Shown here: in pieces, positions 9,367 to 18,179 of the stretch
Layout of the letters: every line of letters starts with the position of its first letter
How positions within the stretch are numbered: position 1 is the stretch's first letter
Assembly: GCF_036199905.1 (NCBI RefSeq)
Contig: NZ_CP108109.1
Location: 7,258,501-7,322,500 of the forward strand
Direction: 5' to 3'
Length of the DNA: 64,000 nucleotides
Origin: Streptomyces sp. NBC_00223
GTDB lineage: Bacteria > Actinomycetota > Actinomycetes > Streptomycetales > Streptomycetaceae
The notes under the pieces: generated by a model
What the model was told of the DNA's origin: nothing
Seen by the model: the letters and a program-made list of their open reading frames with translations, nothing else
Databases searched by the model: none
Made by a program: the position numbers and the translations under genes

Positions 9367-10127
9367 ACGAGGACGAGCAGCGGAGTTTCGGCCCGCTCGG
9401 CAAGGTCCTGGTCATCATTCCGACCTACAACGAGGCCGAGAACGTCAAGCAGATCGTCAAGCGGGTACGGTCGTCCGTCCCCGACGCGGACGTTCTGGTC
9501 GCCGACGACAACAGCCCCGACGGCACCGGCAAGCTGGCCGACGAGCTGGCCGCCGGCGACGAGCAGGTGCACGTGCTGCACCGCAGGGGCAAGGAGGGAC
9601 TGGGCGCCGCCTACCTGGCCGGTTTCCAGTGGGGAATCGACGCGGGCTACGGCGTCCTGGTCGAGATGGACGCGGACGGCTCCCATCAGCCGGAAGAGCT
9701 GCCACGGCTGCTCACGGCACTCAAGGGCGCCGACCTCGTCCTCGGCTCGCGCTGGATTCCCGGCGGCCGGGTGGTGAACTGGCCCAAGTCCCGCGAGTAC
9801 CTCTCGCGCGGCGGCAGCACGTACTCCCGGCTGCTGCTGGACGTGCCGATCCGTGATGTCACCGGCGGATACCGGGCGTTCCGCAAGGAGACCCTGGAGG
9901 GCCTGGGCATGACCGAGGTCGCCTCGGCCGGCTACTGCTTCCAGGTCGACCTGGCCTGGCGCGCGGTCAAGGCGGGCTTCCACGTGGTGGAGGTGCCGAT
10001 CACCTTTGTCGAGCGGGAGCGCGGCGACAGCAAGATGAGCCGCAACATCGTGGTCGAGGCGCTGTGGCGGGTCACGGCGTGGGGTGTCGGGGCGCGGGCG
10101 AACAAGATCACCGGGCGTAATCCGTAG
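9363..10127 (+). CDS. ppm1: polyprenol monophosphomannose synthase
   Basis: A 254-residue GT2 glycosyltransferase that moves mannose from GDP-mannose to polyprenyl phosphate and so supplies the donor for actinobacterial protein O-mannosylation. Visible motifs are VIIPTYNEAENV, VLVADDNSPDGTG, the metal-binding MDADGSHQPE (Asp103, Asp105), GSRWIPGG and GYRAFRKE. There is no C-terminal membrane domain, as in other actinobacterial Ppm1 catalytic parts. The GTG overlaps the lnt stop by four bases. In mycobacteria the two activities are fused in one protein; here they stay separate but coupled. Confidence 0.93.
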   Translation: MNEDEQRSFGPLGKVLVIIPTYNEAENVKQIVKRVRSSVPDADVLVADDNSPDGTGKLADELAAGDEQVHVLHRRGKEGLGAAYLAGFQWGIDAGYGVLVEMDADGSHQPEELPRLLTALKGADLVLGSRWIPGGRVVNWPKSREYLSRGGSTYSRLLLDVPIRDVTGGYRAFRKETLEGLGMTEVASAGYCFQVDLAWRAVKAGFHVVEVPITFVERERGDSKMSRNIVVEALWRVTAWGVGARANKITGRNP

Positions 10128-10282
10128 CCTGCGGCAGATCGCCGTAGCCGGCCATGGATCTCCGTAGCTTGATAGCTTGCCGTGGCTCTACGGCTCCGGC
10201 TGCCCTCGGGTGGGGGCAGCGGGTGGCCGCCGGCAGGGGCCGGTGGGGGCCGGTCAGGACCGGTGAGGGTCGATGGGGGTCG

Positions 10283-11248
10283 TCACTTGAGGATGTTGAC
10301 GGCCCGGGCCACCACGAGCACGACCGTCAGCAGGGACACCGCGGCCTGGAGCAGCATCAGCATCTTCGCCGACCGGGCCAGCGGCATGACGTCGGTGGGG
10401 CTGAACGCGGTGGCGTTGGTGAACGACAGATAGAAGTAGTCGAGGAACGTCGGCTCCCAGTGCGCCGGCGCGACCTCGGGCACCTGCATCTGGACGAAGA
10501 GGAAGTCGGGTGTCTGGCGGTCGGCCCGGGCCCGGGCGATCGGACCGCCGCGGTCGTACTCCCAGTACCAGAGCGCGAAGGCGATGACATTCGTCAGCCA
10601 GATCGAGCCGCCGATCGCCAGCAGTGGACCCGCCCCTCCGCCTTCGGTGCCGCGGATCAGGCCCTGGACCAGCCGGACGGCGGCGATCGCGTTGGTGGCG
10701 CTGAGCAGGGCGGTCAGACCGAGGCCGGTCCAGCGGTAGGCGCGTGAGCCGCGCTCGATGCGGTGCGGATTGGCCGCGATCAGGGCGAACAGCAGGGCCA
10801 GCTCGATGCCGGGCGTCAGCCACTGCGGGTGGATCGCGAAGCGCGCGGGCAGCGCGATCTGGAGCGCGACAGCGGCCAGGACGGCGGCGCTGGAGGCCCA
10901 GCGGGTCTCACCCCGGGTGATACGGCGCCAGGCCGGGACAAGCCGCTGCTCGGCCTCGGCGAGGCCCCGGGCGGGGCCTCCTGGGGCGGGGGCGCCGCCG
11001 TGCGCGGGCGCGACGCGGGCGGCGTCGGTGAGCAGGGCTTCGATCCGGGCGAGGCGGGCGGTGACGGTGTCGTCGGCGGTGTGGGCGGTGTCGGCGGCGG
11101 GGGCTTCCGGGGCCCCTTCGGCGGGCCGGCCGGCGGGCTCGTCGGAGGGCTCGTCGGCGGTGGTGCGGTCGTCGTCGGCCCGGCTCTCGCGGCCGTCGCC
11201 GGGGAGGTCATGGCCGTCGTGGCCCTGGTTGTGCGTCACACGGGGCAT
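10283..11248 (-). CDS. channel-like integral membrane protein
   Basis: A 321-residue protein. The first 90 residues are hydrophilic and acidic, with many Ala, Pro and Glu. Four membrane segments follow (about residues 130-150, 155-175, 190-215 and 290-320). The last pair encloses LDYFYLSFTNATAFSPTDVMPLARSAK, which has the layout of a two-helix ion-channel pore, but the potassium filter sequence (GYGD type) is absent. Its transport role is therefore open. The ATG at 11248 lies 84 bp from the divergent fxsA start. Upstream ribosome site is weak (GCGGGAC). Confidence 0.72.
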   Translation of the reverse strand: MPRVTHNQGHDGHDLPGDGRESRADDDRTTADEPSDEPAGRPAEGAPEAPAADTAHTADDTVTARLARIEALLTDAARVAPAHGGAPAPGGPARGLAEAEQRLVPAWRRITRGETRWASSAAVLAAVALQIALPARFAIHPQWLTPGIELALLFALIAANPHRIERGSRAYRWTGLGLTALLSATNAIAAVRLVQGLIRGTEGGGAGPLLAIGGSIWLTNVIAFALWYWEYDRGGPIARARADRQTPDFLFVQMQVPEVAPAHWEPTFLDYFYLSFTNATAFSPTDVMPLARSAKMLMLLQAAVSLLTVVLVVARAVNILK

Positions 11249-11332
11249 CGTGTCGTCCCGCGTGGCCGCGGTCCACCCGAAGCCGCGGGGGAGACGGTCC
11301 GGCTTTACCTTCTCTTTGGCACACTTGACGGT

Positions 11333-11956
11333 ATGACGATGAGTTCTCCGCCCCCTGTCCGCCCGGCCTCCGATCCCCGGCAGCCGCGGCGACGGTCGCG
11401 TGCCCGCACACTGGTGCCGCTGACGGTCGCGGCGTGGGCGGTGCTGGAGATCTGGCTGCTCACGGTGGTGGCCCAGGCGACCAGTGGGCTCGTGGTGCTG
11501 TTGTTCATCCTGGCGGGCTTCCTGCTGGGCGCGGCGGCGGTGAAGCGGGCCGGGCGCAGCGCGTGGCGGAATCTCGCGGCGTCCGTACAGCAGGGCTCCG
11601 CCCAGGGGGAGGGGGCCGAGGGCGCGCCGCGGCCGGTGCAGCCCGCCGGGGGCGGCCGTACGGGGCTGCACATGCTCGGTGGGCTGCTGCTGATGATCCC
11701 GGGGTTCGTCTCGGACGGGGTGGCGCTGCTGCTGCTCTTCCCGCCGACCCGGAAGCTGATCGGCCATCTGGGGGAGCGGGCGGCGAACCGGGCGCTGGCC
11801 AAGCGGACGCCGGTGGCCGGGGAGCCGGGCTCGCTCGGCGACTTCTTCCAGCAGGCCCGTGACGCGGGCGACCAGGCCCGCATCCACCGTCCCGACGGCA
11901 AGGTCATCCCGGGCGAGGTCATCCCCCCGCACGACGACGAGCCGCCCAAGCAGTAG
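11333..11956 (+). CDS. fxsA: FxsA-family membrane protein
   Basis: A 207-residue membrane protein. It has an N-terminal pair of helices (LVPLTVAAWAVLEIWLLTVVA and the following VVLLFILAGFLLGAAAV), a spacer, and a third segment with the family signature LLLMIPGFVSDGVALLLLFPPTR. The C-terminus is hydrophilic. FxsA proteins are small cytoplasmic membrane proteins; the E. coli member lessens F-plasmid exclusion of phage T7, and the role in actinobacteria is not known. The ATG at 11333 is used, with a second in-frame ATG at 11339. It lies between the channel-like gene and rbpA. Confidence 0.86.
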   Translation: MTMSSPPPVRPASDPRQPRRRSRARTLVPLTVAAWAVLEIWLLTVVAQATSGLVVLLFILAGFLLGAAAVKRAGRSAWRNLAASVQQGSAQGEGAEGAPRPVQPAGGGRTGLHMLGGLLLMIPGFVSDGVALLLLFPPTRKLIGHLGERAANRALAKRTPVAGEPGSLGDFFQQARDAGDQARIHRPDGKVIPGEVIPPHDDEPPKQ

Positions 11957-12487
11957 CCCTCCCGGCGGGCGGGTGATCTCGACCCCAGCGGGGTCGCGGC
12001 GCGGCCGCGGACGTGTTTCGGGCCCTGCGAGCGGGAGAGGTTCCCGCAGGCCGAACGGGGCCCAGCCGCCCTCCGGGCGGGTAGCCGGTGCGGCCGCGAG
12101 GCCGCGTTCCGCGCGCTACAGCGTCGTTACCTGCGCGCCCCTGGACTGGACGGGCGTCGGCCCTCTTTCCGCCGCGACGGCGGGATGTCAGGTATAGGCG
12201 TGCCCCGCCCTTTTCCGCCGCAACGGCGGGACGCGGGTTGGGCGTGTTCGGCGGTGTGGCGGCGGGCCTCGTGGGTGGGGGTTGTTCGGGCACCGCCGGT
12301 CCGCGCCGCAGGGCTTCCCGCCGTCGCGGCGGAAAAGAACTCGCCCTTCGGGCGGGGCTGGGCGGGGCTCCAGGCGCCTTCGGTGCGGCCCCGCGCTTGG
12401 GCGCGTACCGGGTCGGCCGCGCGGTCATGTTCCCGCAGCACGACGTCGTCACCCGCCCCGCTCGGGGGGCGCGTCCGCACGTCAAAC
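11957..12487. repeat. Non-coding region with palindrome cluster B (two inverted and one direct copy)
   Basis: This region lies between the convergent fxsA and rbpA 3' ends. The shared palindrome occurs at 12168-12184 and 12215-12230 in one orientation (CCGCCGNRACGGCGGG) and at 12317-12332 in the other (CCCGCCGTCGCGGCGG). The right-hand copy is preceded by GGGCACCGCCGG, as in the other arrays. No gene is supported here. The rest (11957-12160 and 12340-12487) shows only GC-rich sequence with short inverted repeats. Confidence 0.8.
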
Positions 12488-12563
12488 GCCCGGCGCGGAG
12501 CGCGGTTGCGCTCCGCGCCGGGCGGAAGTGTCGGGGGCCCCAGACCGTCGCGGGTCTGGGGCC
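12488..12563. terminator. Two strong hairpins at the rbpA/fxsA convergent end
   Basis: The first hairpin (12488-12523) pairs GCCCGGCGCGGAGCG with its complement around a short loop. The second (12536-12563) pairs GGCCCCAGACC with GGTCTGGGGCC around GTCGC. It ends just 5 nt from the rbpA stop codon. Neither has a long T-run, which is usual for GC-rich actinomycete terminators. Confidence 0.75.
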
Positions 12564-12568
12564 TGTGT

Positions 12569-12943
12569 TCAGGCGCTCTTACGGTTGTCTCGCGGGTGCA
12601 CCGCGATGTTCATCGCCCCGGAGCGCAGGACGGCCAGCCGCTCGGCCAGCACCTCCTCCAGCTCCTCCAGCGTGCGCCGCTCCATGAGCATGTCCCAGTG
12701 CGTGCGCGCGGGCTTGGTGGTCTTCTCCTCGGGGCCTTCTCCGTCCACCAGCAGCGCGGTCTGGCCGCAGGCGCGGCACTCCCACTCCGGAGGAATCTCG
12801 GCCTCTACCGAGAACGGCATCTCAAAGCGATGGCCGTTCCGGCATGCGTACTCAACGGTCTGGCGCGGGGCCAGATCGATACCGCGGTCGGTCTCGTAGC
12901 TGGTGGCCCCGAGTCGCGTGCCGCGGAGAGCTCGCTCACTCAT
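12569..12943 (-). CDS. rbpA: RNA polymerase-binding protein RbpA
   Basis: A 124-residue protein matching Streptomyces RbpA: MSERALRGTRLGATSYETD, a zinc-binding core with Cys34, His38, Cys56 and Cys59 (YACRNGH and EWECRACG), and the C-terminal sigma-interacting helix THWDMLMERRTLEELEEVL. RbpA binds the principal sigma factor and core polymerase and stabilises the open complex. The ATG at 12943 follows GGGAGGCACG. A sigma-R type promoter lies upstream at 13006-13032, in line with the known thiol-stress control of this gene. Confidence 0.96.
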   Translation of the reverse strand: MSERALRGTRLGATSYETDRGIDLAPRQTVEYACRNGHRFEMPFSVEAEIPPEWECRACGQTALLVDGEGPEEKTTKPARTHWDMLMERRTLEELEEVLAERLAVLRSGAMNIAVHPRDNRKSA

Positions 12944-13005
12944 GAATCGTGCCTCCCGGGCTTGGTCGCCCACAGGACAGGTGTCGCTGTCGTCGTCATC
13001 CGGTC

Positions 13006-13032
13006 AACGTCCGGTCGGCGGTGAAGATTCCC
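13006..13032 (-). promoter_or_regulatory. sigma-R type promoter of rbpA
   Basis: Read on the minus strand, GGGAAT (13032-13027) and GTT (13008-13006) are separated by exactly 18 bases, which fits the GGAAT-N18-GTT consensus of the oxidative-stress sigma factor SigR. It lies about 65 bp ahead of the rbpA start codon. S. coelicolor rbpA is a known SigR target. Confidence 0.85.
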
Positions 13033-13199
13033 GTTTAGGGATATGCGTCGCCCGTCGTGTCGCCCCTGTTTGTACCCACCGGCGCCCGTTTTGTCACATC
13101 TGGGCAGAGATGTCACCCGGTGCAGTCGTATCTTTTGCGTGCAGTAACGGTCAAGCTACTGGGCCAACCGCGTACACTACCGGGCCGCGCCGCCCATGG

Positions 13200-14084
13200 C
13201 TAAATCGGGTCCACTGCCGCGCGTTCCGGCGCTTCCCGGCGAATCGTGCCAGATGCGGTCACCGCCGGGTCCCGGGCCGGTTCGCCCCCGCCCGGGACGG
13301 GCTCCGAGGAGGGCTCGGCCGCAGCCCCCGAGGGCGGCCCTGCCAGGCCCTCCGGCGCCCGCCCCGGCCGCTCCGGCAGCGCGAAGACCCGCAGGAAGAA
13401 CTGGGCGAGCGGCCCGATCGTCACGGCGTACAGCACCGTACCCACCCCCACCCCGCCGCCGAGCGCGAATCCCGCGCCCAGCACGCCCAGCTCGATCGCC
13501 GTACGGATCAGCCGCAGCGAGCGGCCGGCCCTGCGGTGCAGCCCCGTCATCAGGCCGTCGCGCGGCCCCGGGCCGAAGCGGGCGCTGATGTACAGGCCGG
13601 TCGCGACGCCGTTCAGCACCACGCCCGCCACCAGCAGCGGAATACGGACCGCGAGCGCGTGGTACTGCGGAACCACGGCCATGGTGAGGTCGATCACGGT
13701 GCCGACCAGGACGACGTTCGAGACCGTACCCAGGCCCGGGCGCTGCCGGATCGGCCACCACAGCAGGAGTACGACCGCGCCGACGACAATGGAGACGACG
13801 CCGATACTGATGCCGCTCAGCCGCGACAGGCCCTGGTGGAAGACGTCCCACGGGTCGAGGCCGAGCGCGGCCCTGATGATCAGCGCGTCGCTCGCGCCGT
13901 ACAGGGCCAGGCCGCAGTAGAGGCGGACCAGTCGGCCGTACGGCGGCGGGCCGGATATTCGGCCACCGAGGGAGAGGCGGGCGCGAGGTGCGAGGCGGGC
14001 GCCGGACGGCAAGCGGGTACGAGGTGAGAGGCGGCGGCGGAACGGGAACAACGGAACCCCCCTGGCGGTCGAGTGAGCGCACAT
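13200..14084 (-). CDS. YczE/YitT-type integral membrane protein
   Basis: A protein of up to 294 residues with about five membrane segments. It shows the family pattern RLVRLYCGLALYG, then LGLDPWDVFHQGLSRLSGISIG, WPIRQRPGLGTVSN and FGPGPRDGLMTGLHRR. The C-terminal 60 residues are hydrophilic and variable. YczE-type proteins commonly sit next to a MocR regulator and are thought to transport or sense a small molecule, perhaps a vitamin-B6-related or amino compound, but no substrate is proven. It is divergent from such a regulator, 64 bp away. A TTG at 14051 preceded by AGGGGGG is an alternative start. Confidence 0.85.
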   Translation of the reverse strand: MCAHSTARGVPLFPFRRRLSPRTRLPSGARLAPRARLSLGGRISGPPPYGRLVRLYCGLALYGASDALIIRAALGLDPWDVFHQGLSRLSGISIGVVSIVVGAVVLLLWWPIRQRPGLGTVSNVVLVGTVIDLTMAVVPQYHALAVRIPLLVAGVVLNGVATGLYISARFGPGPRDGLMTGLHRRAGRSLRLIRTAIELGVLGAGFALGGGVGVGTVLYAVTIGPLAQFFLRVFALPERPGRAPEGLAGPPSGAAAEPSSEPVPGGGEPARDPAVTASGTIRREAPERAAVDPI

Positions 14085-14148
14085 GCCACTCTGTGGCCTG
14101 TAAGGGCGTGCGAACCACAGCCAATCCGCGAAAGGTGGACTGACTTCC
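14085..14148. promoter_or_regulatory. Divergent regulatory region with inverted repeat CTGTGG-N18-CCACAG
   Basis: The 64 bp between the yczE-like and MocR-type genes contain CTGTGG (14091-14096) and its complement CCACAG (14115-14120), 18 bp apart. This is a plausible autoregulatory site for the MocR protein controlling both genes. Its use as an operator is inferred. Confidence 0.45.
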
Positions 14149-15654
14149 ATGACTCAGTGGACCGCTTCGGTGAGTGCGGCGCACCTGGCCCGGCTCCTCG
14201 AACCCGGACCGGTCGCCTCGGGCGGCAACGGCAACGGCACCGGTCGGCGGCTCCCCGCGTACCGGGCGCTCGCCGACGGGGTACGGCTGCTGGTGCTCGA
14301 AGGCCGCGTTCAGGTCACCGCGCGGCTGCCCGCCGAGCGTGAACTCGCGCTCGCCCTCGGTGTCAGCCGGACGACCGTCGCGGCGGCGTACGAGGCGCTG
14401 CGGGCCGAGGGGTTCGCCAGATCCCGGCGGGGCGCGGGCAGTTGGACGGCGATCCCCGAGGGCCACGTACTGCCCTCGCGCAGCCTGGAGCCGCTGCCGC
14501 CGGACGCCGCCGGCTCCGTCATCGACCTCGGCTGCGCCGCGCTGCCCGCGCCCGAGCCGTGGTTGACCCGGGCCGTACAGGGGGCGCTCGCCGAACTGCC
14601 CGCGTACGCCGCCACGCACGGCGACTTCCCGGCCGGGCTGCCGGTGCTGCGGGAGGCCATCGCGGACCGTTACACCGCGCGCGGAGTGCCGACGATGCCC
14701 GAGCAGATCATGGTGACGACCGGGGCGATGGGGGCGATCGGCGCGGCGGCCCGGCGGCTGGTCGGGTTCGGCGAGCGGGTCGCCGTCGAGTCGCCCAGCT
14801 ACGCCAATGTGCTCGAACTCTTCCGCGAGACCGGCTCCCGGCTGGTCCCGGTGGCCCTGCGCGAGGGGCTTGGCGGCTGGGACATGGGCGCGTGGCGGCG
14901 GGTGCTGCGGGACGCGGCGCCGAGGATGGCGTATGTCATGCCCGACTACCACAATCCGACCGGGACGCTGGTCGGTGACGATCAGCGGCGCGAGCTGGTG
15001 GAGGCCGCGCGCGCGGCCGGTACGGTCGTGGTCGCCGACGAGACGATGGCCGAACTCACCCTGGACGGTGAGGAGTCGGGCGTACGGCCGATGGCCGCGT
15101 TCGATCGCGGCGGCACGGTGATGACGGTCGGCTCGGCGAGCAAGGCGGTGTGGGCGGGGCTGCGGATCGGCTGGGTGCGGACGACGCCGGACGTGGTCCG
15201 GCGCCTGGTGTCGGCCCGCGCCTACCTCGACCTCGGGTCGCCCGTGGTGGATCAGCTCGCGGTGGCGTGGCTGCTGCGGGGTGGGGGCTGGGACCAGGCG
15301 CTCGCGGCGCGCCGCGAGCGGGCCAGGGAGTGCCGGGACGATCTCGCGGCGGCGCTGCGGGAGCACACGCCCGGGTGGGACTTCACGGTGCCGCGCGGCG
15401 GGATGACGATGTGGGTCCGTACGGGGGATGTGTCCGGGTCGCGGCTGGCCGTGGCGGGGGAGCGGCTGGGTGTGCGGGTGCCGTCCGGGCCGCGGTTCGG
15501 GGTGGACGGCGCGTTCGAGTCCTTCGTCCGGATCCCCTTCACGGTGAGCGGGCCGGCGGCCGCGCAGGCCGCGGCGCGGCTCGCGCAGGCGGCGGACCTC
15601 GTCCGCTCCGGCGGCGGCGCGGACGGCGAGGGCTCCAGCCTCTTCGTGGCCTGA
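14149..15654 (+). CDS. MocR/GntR-type PLP-dependent transcriptional regulator
   Basis: A 501-residue fusion of an N-terminal GntR winged helix (about residues 35-105, with RLPAERELALALGVSRTTVAAAYEALRAEGF) and a C-terminal class-I aminotransferase-like domain (about residues 130-495). PLP-pocket features include YVMPDYHNPTG, VADETMAEL and VGSASKAVWAGLRIGW, where Lys332 would form the Schiff base. MocR proteins use PLP as an effector or co-effector and often regulate a neighbouring transporter, here the divergent yczE-like gene. An ATG with AAAGGTGG upstream supports the start. Confidence 0.92.
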   Translation: MTQWTASVSAAHLARLLEPGPVASGGNGNGTGRRLPAYRALADGVRLLVLEGRVQVTARLPAERELALALGVSRTTVAAAYEALRAEGFARSRRGAGSWTAIPEGHVLPSRSLEPLPPDAAGSVIDLGCAALPAPEPWLTRAVQGALAELPAYAATHGDFPAGLPVLREAIADRYTARGVPTMPEQIMVTTGAMGAIGAAARRLVGFGERVAVESPSYANVLELFRETGSRLVPVALREGLGGWDMGAWRRVLRDAAPRMAYVMPDYHNPTGTLVGDDQRRELVEAARAAGTVVVADETMAELTLDGEESGVRPMAAFDRGGTVMTVGSASKAVWAGLRIGWVRTTPDVVRRLVSARAYLDLGSPVVDQLAVAWLLRGGGWDQALAARRERARECRDDLAAALREHTPGWDFTVPRGGMTMWVRTGDVSGSRLAVAGERLGVRVPSGPRFGVDGAFESFVRIPFTVSGPAAAQAAARLAQAADLVRSGGGADGEGSSLFVA

Positions 15655-16369
15655 CCCCCCGCCGCGGGGCGTCCGCCCCGGTCGGCGCGAGCCTGTCGCG
15701 GCGGGTTCGGCACGGCCGGGCGTCCGCCCTGGGGGTGGCGTGTGGGGGTCGCGGCCGGTTCGGCACTGCCTGGCTTCGCGCCGCTGCGGCGGTGTGGCTT
15801 GCCGTGGGGGCACGTGCCCGTTTCCGGTGGGGCGCCAACTCCCTCCCGCCGCCGCGGCGGGACGCGGCACGGCGGAGTCCGGCGGTGCCGTGCCGGGCCC
15901 CCCGGGGGGGTGGTGCGTGGGGTTGCGGCCGGTTCGGCGCCGCCGGTTCGCGTCGTCGGGCTTCCCGCCGTCGCGGCGGGTTGTGGTGTGGCGTGCGGGG
16001 CGCGTGCCGGGCCTTCCGCTGCTGCGGATACGCGGGTCGGGCTGCGGCCAACTCCCTCCCGCCGCCGCGGCGGGACGCGCACGGCGGAGTCCGGCGGTGC
16101 CGTGCCGGGCTCCCCCCGGTTGGCGCGAGGCTGTTGCGGCGGGTTCGGCGCCGCCGATCCGCGTCGTCGGGCTTCTCGCCGTCGCGGCGGGATGTGGGTT
16201 GCCGTGCGGGTCCTATGGTGTGCGTTGGCGGGTGCCTGCCGGGCCTTCCGCCGCTGCGGACAACTTCTTTCCGCCGTCGCGGCGGGTTGGGCGCCGCCGG
16301 TTCGCGGCGTTGGGCTTCTCGCCGTCGCGGCGGGACGTGGGTTGTGAGGGGTGGCTGAGCGGCGAGCGC
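15655..16369. repeat. Non-coding region with composite palindrome array C
   Basis: No gene is supported between the convergent MocR and ATPase genes. Palindrome cores occur at 15845-15861, 15964-15980, 16058-16074, 16175-16191, 16271-16286 and 16319-16334, with weaker ones between (for example CCGCTGCGG near 15781). A longer composite unit of about 212 bp is present twice: GCCAACTCCCTCCCGCCGCC starts at 15834 and 16047, and GCGTCGTCGG at 15950 and 16161. Each copy also contains a second inverted repeat, CACGGCGGAGTCCGGCGGTGCCGTG-like. The last core touches the 3' end of the ATPase gene. Confidence 0.85.
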
Positions 16370-17983
16370 TTAGCCGAGTTCGAGGTCGGCGACCGTGCGG
16401 ATGACCGCTTCCTTGCGGAGGGCGACCGGCTCCGGGTCGGGCTCGCGTACCGGGGCCGGCGGCTCCGAGGAGGGGAGCAGCGCGAGGACCGCCGCCCGCT
16501 CAGCCGCAGGCGTCTCCTCGTCGAAGGGATCAGGCGTCGCCGGCACCTGAAGCCGCAGCACCGGCCCCGTACCGAGCCGCGCGTACCCCCGCCCGGGCGG
16601 CACGTCCGCCGCCGGCGTGGTCCGCTGCGGAGCCCCCAGCACCGCCTCGACATGCCCCGGCGCCAGCGGCCCGAGCACCACCCGCGCCCGCGTCTGCGCG
16701 ATCACCACCGGCGCCAGCGCCTCCGTCGCGTCGAGCTGGTCGGCCACCACGACGGCCACGTTCGCCGTACGCCCGTGCCGCAGCGGCACGTCCAGCAGCG
16801 CCTGCGGGTCCGGCCGCCCCTCCGCCAGCGCGAGCTGCGTGAGCGAGGTCGGCCGGTCGACGAGAATCCACAGTGGCCGCCGTACGTCCTCGGCGACCGG
16901 ATTCCCCGACTGCCGTGCCCGGTTGACCGCGATCAGCCGCCGCTCGGTCTCGTGCGCCGCCCACTCCAGCGTCGCGGAGGTCCCGAGGACACCGTCCTCG
17001 ACGGCCAGCACCCCCGGCCGCCCGCGCAGGCACGCGTACTCGCCCGTGCCGCTGCCGTCCACGACCACCACGTCGCCGTGGACCAGCGCCTGGAGGGCGA
17101 TGGACCGCAGCAGACTGGTCGTCCCCGTGCCCGGCTGCCCGAGCGCCAGCAGATGCGGCTCGGTGGAGCGCGGCCCGGTCCGCCACACCACGGGCGGCAC
17201 GTCCCGCGTCTCCCCGCCCTCCGCGCCGCACCGCACCGGCACCGTGCGCTGGACGGCGTCCCCGTCGGTGAAGCCGAGCACCGTCTCGCCCGGCGACGTG
17301 ACGAACCGCTGCGCGACGACATCCGTCGGCAGCGGCGGCAGTGTGGTGAGGGTGAGATGGTTCTCCTCCTCGTTCCAGTCGAAGCGGTACTCCCGCCCCC
17401 GCCCGGCCTTCGCGTGCAGCAGTTGCTCCACCCGGGTCCGCGAGTCCGCCTCGCCGTCGGTGAAGTACGCCGGGTACCGCAGATGCAGCCGGGCCAGCCG
17501 CCCGTCCTGGAAGGCGTACGAGCTGAACGCCCCCTCCCAGCTCCCGTCGTGCGCGTACAGCGGCGCCGGGTCGTCCGCGTCGGACAGATACGGCACCAGC
17601 GCCTCGTACAGCGACTGGAGCCGTACGGCCTGGGCCTCGGTCGGGCCGCTGGGCGCCGAGGGGAGGCTGTCCCGGCCCATCCACGCGGCCGACGCGGTGA
17701 GCGCGACGATCCCCAGCAGCGGCCCGTACGGCATCATCGCCACGATGACGACGGCCGCCGCGGCCAGCAGCAGCGCGGGTCCGCGCCGGTCCTTGGGGGT
17801 GCGGCCCCACCAGCCGCCCGCCCAGGTGGCCTGCCGGCGCATGCCACGGGCGATGGTGATGACGGGGTGGAGCACGTCGCCGGCGCCGTCGGCCGCGGTA
17901 CGCGCCAGATCACGACCGCGGGCGAGCGCCGGTCGGCTGCTCAGGATGCTGGGAAGGGGACGCCTGGCCACGGGGTGCTCCAT
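16370..17983 (-). CDS. HerA/FtsK-like membrane ATPase with an atypical Walker A
   Basis: A 537-residue protein. Two hydrophobic segments lie at about residues 70-105. A mixed domain follows, then a RecA-like ATPase core. The P-loop position reads GQPGTGTTSLLR (about residues 280-291): the lysine of the GxxxxGK[TS] pattern is threonine. The following VVVDGSGTGEYACL, the Walker B-like LWILVDRP and the sensor-like VAVVVADQLDA are present. FtsK/HerA relatives pump DNA; whether this one hydrolyses ATP is uncertain. From memory, related streptomycete proteins share the GTT form. The 64-aa membrane protein gene lies 196 bp upstream on the same strand. Confidence 0.75.
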   Translation of the reverse strand: MEHPVARRPLPSILSSRPALARGRDLARTAADGAGDVLHPVITIARGMRRQATWAGGWWGRTPKDRRGPALLLAAAAVVIVAMMPYGPLLGIVALTASAAWMGRDSLPSAPSGPTEAQAVRLQSLYEALVPYLSDADDPAPLYAHDGSWEGAFSSYAFQDGRLARLHLRYPAYFTDGEADSRTRVEQLLHAKAGRGREYRFDWNEEENHLTLTTLPPLPTDVVAQRFVTSPGETVLGFTDGDAVQRTVPVRCGAEGGETRDVPPVVWRTGPRSTEPHLLALGQPGTGTTSLLRSIALQALVHGDVVVVDGSGTGEYACLRGRPGVLAVEDGVLGTSATLEWAAHETERRLIAVNRARQSGNPVAEDVRRPLWILVDRPTSLTQLALAEGRPDPQALLDVPLRHGRTANVAVVVADQLDATEALAPVVIAQTRARVVLGPLAPGHVEAVLGAPQRTTPAADVPPGRGYARLGTGPVLRLQVPATPDPFDEETPAAERAAVLALLPSSEPPAPVREPDPEPVALRKEAVIRTVADLELG

Positions 17984-18179
17984 GGGTGGTTCGGGGGTGC
18001 GTGCGGGGTGGCGCGGTGGGGGCGCGCCGGGGAGGTGCCGGGACTGCCGGGGTGCGGGACACATACGGACTCGGGTCCGCGGGACGGAGGCGGCGGCGGG
18101 GACGGCTGTGGGCCCGGAGCGGATCGACCGCTGCCGGGCCCGAGGGGGAGTGGCAGGCTTGGCCGCGGGGGAGACGGCC

